Of a stretch of DNA of 64,000 nucleotides, positions 50,656 to 61,170 are shown piece after piece (the stretch's first letter is position 1; each line of letters begins with the position of its first letter). The position numbers and the translations under genes were made by a program. The DNA comes from Homalodisca vitripennis (lineage: Eukaryota; Arthropoda; Insecta; Hemiptera; Cicadellidae). Location: NCBI RefSeq assembly GCF_021130785.1, contig NC_060215.1, forward strand, positions 115,778,501 through 115,842,500, given 5' to 3'. The notes beneath the pieces were generated by a model. That model was not told where the DNA came from. It was given only the letters and a program-made list of their open reading frames with translations, and searched no databases.

Positions 50656-51257
50656 CTCTTAAGACATTCGCTATAATTGTCGTGTGTGTCGTACCCCGCT
50701 CCTGAGGGTTTCATTTTGGATGGGCAAATTTGTTGTGTCCTTTTTGTAAGAAAATGAAAGTAAAGTAAAAAATACCCTTTGAGTGTTGTGTGTTATATTT
50801 AAGATATATTTTGGGTCGTTAGAATTAAGATTTTCAGGAATTGAATATGTTGTGGTTGTTTGAAATTCTTTTCTTCTTTGATTCCACTGAGTTTTTGAAG
50901 GGATGCATTTATTATGTTTATTTTATTTGTATGTTGTTTTCTACTTGGAATTTTATTTGTTGTTTTTTGACACCGGTTGAATAGTGCTGATATTTTGTGT
51001 TTACCACTTTGATTATAATAGACCTAATTTTAAATTAACAGATTGTGAGTGATCATACCCATAACAGATGATATGGTTTCCCAGAACTACGTGCCTTTAT
51101 TTATCATTCAAATAATTTAATTTTTTTTATTTTGTGGTCATAATTTAAAATTCTCTTATTCAAAAGATATTAGAAATTATTTTTCCGGTGTCATGCTAAT
51201 GAAACAGTTTTAATTTCAACACATACTTAAGTATTCTATGATTTCTTGAAACGAAAT

Positions 51258-51265
51258 ATACGTAA
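51258..51265 (+). promoter_or_regulatory. candidate miR-iab-8-5p target site (8-mer)
   Basis: A second ATACGTAA in the presumed Antp 3' UTR, 21 bp before the site at 51285. Such close spacing can allow cooperative microRNA action. Confidence 0.4.
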
Positions 51266-51284
51266 AAAGCCTTTGAAGAAATCA

Positions 51285-51294
51285 AGTATACGTA
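51285..51294 (+). promoter_or_regulatory. candidate dual miR-iab-4-5p / miR-iab-8-5p target site
   Basis: AGTATACGTA pairs with positions 1-9 of miR-iab-4-5p (ACGUAUACU...). In the shifted register, ATACGTA (51288-51294) pairs with the miR-iab-8-5p seed, and the match extends upstream to GTATACGTA. The microRNA sequences are recalled from Drosophila and are highly conserved in insects. Confidence 0.45.
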
Positions 51295-52556
51295 CGAAGT
51301 GCAAATTTCAAATAGTTTACAGTCAGATATATTCATATACATAAATTTGTATGGTTTATGTGACGTTGTTAAGAAAGATTTTTCTGTGAAATACAAAAAG
51401 CAATTGCTGTAATAATAATACTGAAAATCAACTATTTTCAAAGATCTGTACATGTAAAACGAGAATGTATTAAAATTTGCCAAATTTTGGCGGTTATTGA
51501 CAGTTCCTTAATTATTACTTGCGTGTGTGCGTGCGTGCGTGAATCTGTTGTACAATTTTGAGTGAGTGCGAGAGTGATTCTGTGTAGATGGGTGGTCTTA
51601 CGACGTGAATAATGTAAATTAAAAATTCTTAAACATCTAACCCCACAGTTTGTTAAGAATGTTTTTTACTGTCTGGGTAGTTCTGAGTAATTCGTATAAA
51701 GTGTATTATATAGTATTGGCTTACAGATATACATACATTTTGAGAATCAGAATAATACAAATATTTTGAGCCCTACTCATACATAGCTCTCTTAATACTG
51801 ATCTCATGAAGGTACATATTTTTGAAATATTATGTTAGTCGAGATTCAAGTTTTCAAAGTAAATGCATAAATAGTTCTTTTGGCTGAAACGAATTTCGTC
51901 CAGTGGTTTAATTGATTAATATTATGTGACATATCTGAATGTCCTGTCTAGCAATAAATGCAATAAGTTAAGCCTCTAGATTTATGATGCTTATTTGTTC
52001 TTGAAATACTATTTTCTGAAGAAACGAAATGAAATCTATATGTAAGTCGTATTTTACCTATTTAGTTCTAAATTGTAATATTGATGTGTTAAGGCAGTGA
52101 AATTATCTATTTTTGTTTAATGTAATTTGAAGACAATAATAAGCAAATTTGTCCTATAAAACTGAATGAAGACAACTATTGTACTTACGTCTACATTCTG
52201 ACCGTTCACAAGCGAATGAGCTCTACTTTCTTGCTAATCTCGTTAGCACATGTTATATATCTCTAACAGTATGAAATATCTAAACTAAAAAGAACTGTTT
52301 ATGTAAGTAAAAGAGGAAAGTAAATTTTATTTTATTGATTGACATACAATACCTCATACCCTTTATTTAGAACAGTGAGGTAGACTTCTTAGCACTTAGA
52401 GGCCGTTGTGGGTGTAGCCACCCTTCGTCTATATTAATATTATTATTATAGTCACTGTATAAATGGTACTATTTGTAAGTGAGCGTCATCACAAAGCATT
52501 GATAAAGTTTGTCCTATATAATTTTGTGTTCAAAGAAATTTGAAAACGAGAAACAT

Positions 52557-52562
52557 AATAAA
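52557..52562 (+). terminator. Antp: candidate distal poly(A) signal of Antp
   Basis: A canonical AATAAA is followed within 20 bases by GATATGTGGTTG, a GT-rich downstream element, and then a T-rich stretch. It is the last well-formed signal before sequence resembling repeats begins. Upstream alternatives exist at 49949, 50067 and 51953. Confidence 0.45.
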
Positions 52563-52580
52563 TGATATGTGGTTGAATCG

Positions 52581-55500
52581 CTGTTTTATTTTCAACCCTT
52601 CTTCCTATCATTTAGTTTTAGTAAAAACAGCAACAACTTAATATTCAATATATACTGGTAACAAAATTTCAGGAACCATTTGGCACATTGAAAACATAAA
52701 ATGTTTTCATTGTAAAAAGTTACTAATATTTTTTAAGCAGCTAGTTAAGGGCGGAAATGTGTTTTCTGGTTCATTCCAACAAATATTACCAACATTTTCT
52801 TACTTGAAAAACTCTAACATATACTTTATTTCGTGATCATAGTAATTCCATATCTGGTCCGCCCTTTAAACTATGAAAGCTGATAATATTTAAGACGATT
52901 GGTGCAAGAATGTTTAGTTCAAATTTATAACTGTACTGTTTTCCTTTAGCAATAATAGGATTTTGAAAAATATTTTGACAGTATATACAAAGTTATGAAC
53001 AGCATAAAACAGTTTTGTACTTTATTATCAAATTATTACTTTTATTTAATTGTGAATTTATTACATAAAAAAGAACACTAACATCCACAACCTGCTCTCC
53101 AGCCCATGGGCAACAGTGATTTCTGACTTATACATAAATGACATCATGGGGCTACCTGAAGGATAACCCACAAGAGACAGTGAAGAAGTGCGTGGTCGAA
53201 ATCACAGTTTCGCGCGTTCTGTGCGGTAATTGACTTGAACCTAAAGTATCGAGTGACTTAAAGTGTCCTGTGACTTGTGATCTCAAGTGGAATGAACTGA
53301 AAGCTACTCATTCAGTGCTGAAGTCGGCTCATGGTGAGTAGAAAGTGTTCTAGTATTTATTACGCTCTTTTGGTTATTGATTTAAAACGTAGATTTCACA
53401 GATTGATTTCAGGCATTAAAGATTTCATTAGACAGTGGCTGAAACATCTCTAAGGTACAAGGAATGGTGCATGGGTTTTTTGCAGTACAGGTTCGAATCC
53501 TAAATTGGTAAAACGATTTGATCGATTGTAATAGCCGTTCAAAAAGAGTAGCCCTTAAGGGACAGGAAATTCGTTCAACAAAACAATACAAGTGTTACAG
53601 ACATACCCTATCTGATGTATATGAAGAAAAAGTGTATTGAAAAGTTATGACTTGTAGTTATAAAGTGACATTGAAAATAAAACGAAATTTTTTGAACTTC
53701 AAATCTTAAATAAATCAAGCACACTTAGTGTGATACATTAAATACCAGTCTCCTTATTTAAATGTTCTATTATTTCAAAATAAATCTATTTTGTGGAAAG
53801 TCATTGTTAGGATCAAGCTATTTGTTTTGTTGAATTCATTAAAAAAATTTAATTCTATTCGAGTGGAGTAATAAAAGAGGAAATAACTATAAAAAATTAA
53901 AATTTACTAAAAACTATCGTATTATTAACTTTCCTGATCTTAATTTATATTGTTATGAATACTTTTTGAAAGTGAGTTTTTTTTTAAAACGGTGTGGCTA
54001 CTTGGAAAAACTGTTTGATGATTTTGTAATATACAGCTACTCCTCGCAGAGTAGCGCCGACCAAAAATTTCACAAGTGGGAATAAACAGATGGCCCCTCG
54101 CTCAAAATATGTTTGCTCATACTGTGTTAAAATAAGAGAGTAGTGTGGGGGGGGGGGTTAGTGCTATTGTACAAACTGTCGGTTTTTGTTTTAACTTCTA
54201 AAATTAATATATTGTATTTTAAGTGTAAATTTCATTGAAAATGAACACAGATTGTTTTATAACCTTTTGAGTAAAATATTTGTTGACAGGAATAATGTAT
54301 TATAATAATCATTATTGAACATTTAATCTTCGATTCCAATTACTAATTGAATTCAGTGTAAACATTCAAAATTGTTTCTATTTTGATATTTCGAAAAGTA
54401 ATATCATATTTTTGAAGAAAAGACATTTTATTTGACTATTATATTGACAGTGTAATTAAAAAATAGTAGTGTTCAATTTTAAATGCACAGTATCTACTTG
54501 ACTATATTTTAATAATTTATTGCAAATCTTACACATGCAAATAATTTAAGTGTAGTTTGACAATTATGTCTTGATATAGTATTTAAAGTTGAATAATTTA
54601 GAATTGTGGTAAATAGAGTCGATTCTGTTTGACCTGGCTCCAGAAGTAGTTATAATTGAGGCGTCTGGTCTGTTTAAAATAATTCTACTAGTTATGAATT
54701 AGCTGTAAATTACAGGAATTAGTCTCAGAACATGTGCCCCAGGCGGATTGTCCTCCTCTAGAGCAGGCCCCTGAGGCTGGATGCTGTTGGAGGACTAATT
54801 ATAGATCAGAAACCTGCAACAGAAGCTTCTGAAGCAACGAGCTCAGCAACTTTGCTCAATTATAAAATACTCCAGCACTGCTACTATTCATTACTCAGGT
54901 TTCTTTTTAAAATCATGGAATAATTTGATTCCAATACGTGGCCTGTATCGTAAGCTTGGGTAGAACAGCTCACAGAGTGAAATATACTAATAAAGTAGTT
55001 TATTTACTAATCATACACACCATTACTCACGATTATAAGATAAATTGCTATACATTTTATTTGGCCAATAGGTTTCAAAGTAATATTGCTGGGAATTATA
55101 CACGGAATATATTTATATAATTAAGTATAGTAATATTGGTGTTGTTTATTAAACGTTACGAAATTATTACTGAGGTAAAACTAATTTTATGGGTTAACAA
55201 GAATTGCAATCAAAATTATCAAAGTTATACTTAAATTTACATTTGGTGTATTGAACTTAGTCATTACATAGATTTTAGTTCCTTAAGAAAGTTCCTAAAA
55301 TTACAATTAGCTACTGAAACACTTTATTAAAATTGATGTTGTATGGTTCCGTATTTGGTCTGGAATAGTGATAATATTAAGTGGAAGCACAATATAAGTA
55401 GAGATTCTTCCCTTGCAGAAAACTGCTAAGATTGCAGGTTCAAACTCTGATTTAGTGAGGTGGGTTCAGGTGTGGGATTAGAATTATTCTTTTGGCCATC

Positions 55501-55640
55501 TGAGGATATTTTTAAAGTGCTTGGATCTCTTTATTTAGAGAAGGATTTATAATAGCAGAATTATGGGTGGCTTGAAAGAAAAAAGACTTCAATAGACTGC
55601 AATATATCATTGTCTAAGTGCAACGATTCACTATTATGAG
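52581..55640. other. intergenic AT-rich stretch; possible tiny LINE reverse-transcriptase remnant at 53098-53163
   Basis: No gene. At 53098-53163 the + strand reads SSPWATVISDLYINDIMG, which resembles the LLF-x-IYINDI core of non-LTR reverse transcriptases. At about 20 residues this is only a hint of a decayed LINE. A G-run lies at 54147-54156. The remainder is AT-rich. Confidence 0.35.
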
Positions 55641-55953
55641 TTCCAAACCTGGTGTAGATATACGCATCTAGCCAGGATAGGAAATACTATCAATAAACTT
55701 GACGTACTTCAAGAATGCAATGGGATTTTAGACATACCAGTTGTTAGACATACCATTCCTGAAGTTTCCCTTAATGGAGGCCTTAATTTCCAAACCTGGT
55801 GTAGATATACGCATCTAGCCAGAATAGGAAATACTATCAATAAACCTGACGTACTTCAAGAATGCAATGGGAATTTAGACATACCAGTTGTTAGACATAC
55901 CATTCCTGAAGTTTCCCTTAATGGAGGCCTTAATTTCCAAGCCTGGTGTAGGG
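55641..55953. repeat. tandem repeat of 147-bp unit, two full copies plus a start of a third
   Basis: TTCCAAACCTGGTGTAGATA recurs at 55641 and 55788, and a variant (TTCCAAGCCTGGTGTAGGGG) at 55935, giving a period of 147 bp twice. The first two units differ at only a few bases, so the duplication is recent. Inside each unit there is a shorter duplication of TTAGACATACCA. The following 96-codon frame (55888-56178) starts in the repeat and has no recognisable domain. Confidence 0.93.
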
Positions 55954-57470
55954 GTACGGGAAGCTGCTAGAGTAGTAATTCTTTCTTCAAACATAACTGA
56001 ATTAAAAATTGCTAGGAATATTCAGTCATACAAATATGGACTTTCGTTTAAGCGTGTATACAAAACAAGGAAATCCGACGCTAAGGAAAGAGTATACATC
56101 ATATGCTCCTTGAGCATCATCGACTTCATACAGCGATGCAGGATGGTTAGAGCCTTTACAATGACTATAATAGATTAATATATGTTTTATTTTTTGAATT
56201 ATTTTATCACTTATCCTCTACATTGATACTTATAATGTGAATTTATTTCACCACCAAAAATGGTCTTATAATTATTCATATTGTAAGTTCATTCATATTG
56301 TATTTATTTGATATCAATCACATTCATCATTAACTGATTGACCAAAACTAATACTTAAAGATATCCCCATCACTGTACTCTTTATAACTTGGTTCATTTT
56401 AAGTATTCAGAGACAAATCATATGCATATTTCAAGTAATTTATATCTAGATATAACAAAGTTTAAAATGGCACAATCGAGTTTTTGTATATTTCTTCAAT
56501 TTCAAAGTAACAGCCCATTAAGATATTGGGAGACATAGAAAATATAACAAATCTTTAATTACTCCACGACTTTATATAAGCATTTCCAGTAGAAATTTGG
56601 TAACCCGACCCATGGAAAATGGCTGACGATAAGAGCATGAATAGTTACATGTATGTGGGTTATACTCGTATCTTCAAGGAATGGCATGCACTGTCTTGAT
56701 TCATAATTTAAGGTAGTGAGTTTTTTGATAAAATGTAACTTAAGAAAGATACATGTTTTAGAATAAAATATTCATTAAGATACAATGCTCACCCTTCTGT
56801 AGGCCTGAATACAATTTTGTAGTAATTTTCTTGTTTAAAAAATGTATCTTAGAGAGTTATAAAAAATTAAAAAAATATATAAAGCAATCCGACTATTTTT
56901 ATTTGCGCAAGATTATGTATAAACATTACATTTATATTTAAATGTTCTTATTTGATTTGAAATTTGTAATTTTTAGCAATTTTTTATGACGTAAACGGCG
57001 GAACAAATACGTGAATACGTGATTTTTTTTGGTTAAAAGTAGTCTGTAATCACAAACGAGTAATATATTAGAGTTCTTTATGTCATATTTCAGATATTTA
57101 TCCTAATAGCTGTGAAGTGTTCAGACTGAAAGCAGGTTTCGATTTACACATTTGTTACTATTTGTTATTTCTCAAAACAAGATGTCACAAATCGAGCTCC
57201 ACAACGGGGTTTTGCTCATGTAAAATAACGCTCTTTAAAATGTACAAAAAGGGTACCATTTTCAGTGTACACGAAACAGAACACTTAAAGTTGTTGATAC
57301 TCATTCCATATGTTATTAGTATTTACTATTATTTTGAAAAAAGTGCAATTAAATTTAGCACATTAATTCAGTGTTGAGTTAATTCACTATTCTATATAAG
57401 GGCAATCAAACATTATATGAGATAAGTATGGTCAGAACAGGCAGAAAGAAGGCTACGTGTATATTCAATG
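55954..57470. other. non-coding stretch, no gene seen
   Basis: AT-rich. A frame at 55954-56178 continues from the tandem repeat (QSYKYGLSFKRVYKTRKSD and so on) and could be a decayed mobile-element ORF, but I cannot assign it. Confidence 0.4.
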
Positions 57471-57474
57471 AGAC

Positions 57475-57775
57475 TGTACCTAGTGTGCGGGGGGAGGGGG
57501 AGGTGAGTATCGTCGCTGAAAGGGTTGCATTTGGCCTCGTGGATGCCGCCGCATTGATTTACACAGAATTCTTTTTGGGCGGGTCGAAATGACTTTTCCA
57601 TATCTCCCCCTTCCTACCCCAGAGCATACACCCAGATTGACTTCATCAAACGAGTTACTTCCTAACGCCTATGATGCGGAAGTGATAAAACGGGCCTCCA
57701 TAAATTTTCCGTTTTACCCCTCTCAGTTGTCATCGAACCTTTCGCCTTACTCTCTTACCACGGGTCGGTTTTAAT
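57475..57775. other. mixed-composition block, possible regulatory island
   Basis: GC-richer than its flanks, with a G-run (57487-57503), GGATGCCGCCGCATTG near 57540 and C-rich runs near 57605. Short frames on both strands have no recognisable product. Confidence 0.25.
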
Positions 57776-58795
57776 AGAATCCACTGATGTGTACGTAATA
57801 CTACTGGCAATGTATATCGAGAATTACCCCTCCTTAAAACTCTTTAGTGTATTTTGGTTGTTTATAGTGTCTCACATATGGAATAATAACAACTCTATGA
57901 ATGTTGGATAACCCGTGCATTATGTCATGTTCAACATACGATAATGGGTATTCTTTGTGTGAGTTTTAACTAAAACAAATCGTGAGTTTGAGTGAAAATA
58001 CTTAATTCCACAAATTTACGAACTCGTTCGTCCAAATTACACAACCTATGTGATCGTCGATTAATCTGGACTAACTTAGACGAGAAAGGCTTTATACAAA
58101 ACATCTGTTTTAATGTTTACCATCGTATAGAATACGACGAATATAAACGATTTGTTACTCATTGAAGGATAACTTTCCATATTTCCTAAATGTCACTTAA
58201 CTGTTGCGTTTTATATGCATTTGACATGAACTAACAGTATAAAACATATTTCTAACTATTTCTGTTAGCAACTTATTGTAAATTTTCAGAAACCAGTACG
58301 TTTCATTATTTTTACGAGATGATTATTTCCCTAATCGTGATCAATTGCGCAGTTTCATAAAAAGATATCATTGCGTAAATACCTAAGGTCAGCAAATTAG
58401 GTATTAGGTATAACCTACGTGAAATTCGAGGAATTTTTGTTTGTAAGTAGAAAGTAAAGATTTGCTCTGACTGATATATAATAGCTATATTGTATACACG
58501 TGATTATCCGTAGTAAAGCCAGCTATGTCATCGTACGGACGGATAGTAAGATATCTACGAAGTACGGCAAGATAGTGTTGGGCGTACAATGTGCTGACTG
58601 AAGGCACTCTTTCATTTATAGCTAGTTCATTGTGGCTGGCTAGTTTGGCCGCAGAGAGTCGATAAATAAACTCGATCAGCTGTTGAATAATTAGATCAGA
58701 CGGTTTACAAGTCGCATTATTGTTGTAGGTTAACCCACTCCTCTGACGCTACTGCCGGCAAAGTCATGAACTTGTAGGCTTGAGAGCGGTCATAA
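57776..58795. other. non-coding stretch, no gene seen
   Basis: AT-rich sequence. A short mixed segment at 58520-58790 contains GGTTAACCCACTC and CTACTGCCGGC, and leads into the CT tract that follows. Confidence 0.45.
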
Positions 58796-58803
58796 ATCAA
58801 TAC

Positions 58804-58862
58804 CCTCTCTCCCCCCTCTCTCTCACACTGGTCTCTCTCTCTCTCTCCCCTCGTCACCCCCC
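58804..58862. repeat. CT/GA-rich tract
   Basis: Interrupted CT/C-rich run (CTCTCTCCCCCCTCTCTCTC, later CTCTCTCTCTCTCTCC) downstream of Antp. It supplies clustered GAGA-type sites on the - strand. Confidence 0.8.
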
Positions 58863-60955
58863 AGTTCGCTATTGAATATCACGTTTTCAACGTTTTGAAA
58901 TTAGTACGGAGCATTACATCTAGAAGCTTCTTCTCCATTTATATACTGTCAGTTTTCTTGCAATCTCTAGGTTATAAAAATAATGCAAACACTCAAACCT
59001 TATTATGAAAGAATAAAATTACATTGATCGCAATGTAGCCTACTTTGTAATTGTCTGGGCTCATCGTATAAAAAGTGCAGATGGTGGAAAATACAAAATC
59101 GTTAGATAAAATTTTTTAAACTATTAACTGCCGTATGTTTATCATTATTTATAATAATTTCTTTTACGATGGTTTACCGTCAATGGTTCTTAGACGTATA
59201 CGCCACATAACAATGACGTATACTCGTATTATCAATACCATATCGATTTGGAGCCTCAAATTTAAGAACTAGCCTATATACAATACCAAACTTAAATACT
59301 GCCACTACCTGAGCCTTTCTTTGAGACTAGAAAAATAGTCCTTATCATTCAGTTATCTCAGCTTCTGCTCAGTACACAATCAACTAGTCTCTTTCGTTAC
59401 TTTTTAACAAACGCTTACTTTTCCACACCCATGTTAATTTTAGTCAATACACTTAACTACACAATTTTCACAGAGTACGATGAAACTGGGTTTGTCATTG
59501 AAAAGGCCACGATGACAAACTAATCGTACGATGAATAATCCCACGATGACAAAAAAGTCACGTACCCACTGCTCGATAGAATTACTGATAGGGATCTTCG
59601 AGGTCATAAGCTCATTATTAAGTAGAAAAATATGACTTCCAGAGCTGCGGGAGCTGCGCAGGGCCAGGTAGTCTGTTCAATGAGGTGAATTAAGAAAAGA
59701 GTAATATTTCACTCGACATCCTTTCATTCATTCATTCCCTGTCTTATATACCTTCTATTCTCCTTTGGATTGTTTAGTTAGTTGAAATTTACTTCGGCAC
59801 TGCAAAGGCATAAGCTGATAAGTCCATGGCGAAATTTAAGAAGAACTTTTGATCGATGTGTGAAGAAAAAGGCCTAAAATATTTATATGCAATAATTTAA
59901 GGGAGATAAACCGTTTTATATATAGAAATTCAGAACTCAATTGCTTGTTTTTTGTAATTTATTTGAAAGTAACTTTGTGAAGCCATTAGAGTAGAAAACA
60001 TCTATATTGAACGACTCCTATTTCTTCTTCATCTCTTCAAAGGCCCACGTTCAAGACATAATGCAGTATAGTTTTATCACAATCCCATACTTTCCCATTG
60101 AAGTAGCCTGATTCAACTATAATATGGATCTTTATACTATAATATGGATTTTTCGAAATAACTCTGATACTGAGCAATGTTAGTGGTGCTACACCTGAAG
60201 TGTGCTTACGAAAATGGTTGTCTTAGAGCTCAGCACGGTATGTGCTATACTTAGGGACTTTGTCAATACTGCCCCTACTAGGTGGCAACATATTGTTCAT
60301 AAAATAGAGTGCGATTGGTGAAATAAGAATAACTGTTTCTGCAATGTCACTCCACGTTAATAGAACATAGTGCAATTGATGTTCAAAAAAATCATTTTTC
60401 AGTTTTAATCTAAGCTTTTTATCGTATATTATAATGATGTTTGCCATGAACAACCTGCAAGGGTGAACATAATTGAACTATTCAGTAGAACTAGGCTCAA
60501 TTTTTGGGAAATAATTGTCTAATTTACATCATAGCATTTCATGGTGCATGGTGCAAAATGCTTTTTTGTCATAAATTTTCAAAGCCAGAATATGTAGTAT
60601 ACTAAAATATGACATCTATTAAAAAAATAAAAGACTCTTAAACCATATTCAAGCAGTGTCCAAAAATACTTGACACTTGTAAATACTTTGAGTCGTACTC
60701 TCAATATATTAATGTATACAGGTCTTATGGACAGCGTTTATCGAAATTCGTTGACACTTATTTGATTGAAAAAATAAATTTCAAATATTTATAAACCAGA
60801 AAGAAGAATAATTCACGGAATTGTTAAAACTAAGTTGTTCTTTTGACCTGTAGTTACCAAATACATAGAGGAAGTAAATATTTTTTAAACATGAAATTGT
60901 ATTACTTTAAAAAAATCAATAGATTCACTTTATGATAGGATATTAAAGAGTCTGG
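58863..60955. other. non-coding stretch, no gene seen
   Basis: AT-rich intergenic DNA. Scattered short frames on both strands have no recognisable product. Confidence 0.5.
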
Positions 60956-60964
60956 TGGACAGTT

Positions 60965-61170
60965 CAAATTTGGCGCCAAGGAAGCCATGCTGATATGGGA
61001 GGTGCCGACGGGCCCCGGCCCTCCCATCGCTTAGTCTCCGTCAGCCTGGGGCCGCCCCGGCCTCCCATTGGCCCAGGCCGGGCCTGATGATCAGTCACAT
61101 AGACGTAGAAAAAAAACAAGGAACAACAACTGGGAGGTGGCTCATCCTAGCGGTGGAAGCTGAAACTTAG
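60965..61170 (+). promoter_or_regulatory. candidate promoter and first exon of a further + strand transcript
   Basis: A sharply GC-rich block (60995-61090) contains two related units (GGGCCCCGGCCCTCCCAT and GCCCCGGCCTCCCATTGG). The second holds ATTGG, an inverted CCAAT box. It is followed by TCAGTC at 61091-61096, a perfect insect initiator, and AGACGT at 61101. At 61171 there is GTAAGT after CTTAG, a near-ideal splice donor. A promoter with a leader exon of about 78 bp is a reasonable reading. In an unsplit insect Hox cluster the next gene in this direction would be fushi tarazu or Sex combs reduced, but nothing in the window identifies the transcript. Confidence 0.35.

Larger units (their letters stand above)
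49225..52580 (+). other. Antp: probable Antp 3' UTR, about 3.3 kb
   Basis: This is non-coding DNA after the Antp stop, without splice sites or frames of interest. AATAAA occurs at 49949-49954, 50067-50072, 51953-51958 and 52557-52562. The last is followed by a GT-rich stretch and is the best end. Long 3' UTRs with alternative ends are known for fly Antp. Three sequence matches to iab-4/iab-8 microRNA seeds lie inside (see separate entries), which supports its being transcribed at least to about 51300. Confidence 0.5.

Noticed and set aside
53485..53502. GGTTCGAATCC, a tRNA B-box-like sequence
   Set aside because: The surrounding bases do not form a T-arm of five pairs, no A-box lies at the right distance and no acceptor stem can be drawn, so it is neither a tRNA nor a convincing SINE.
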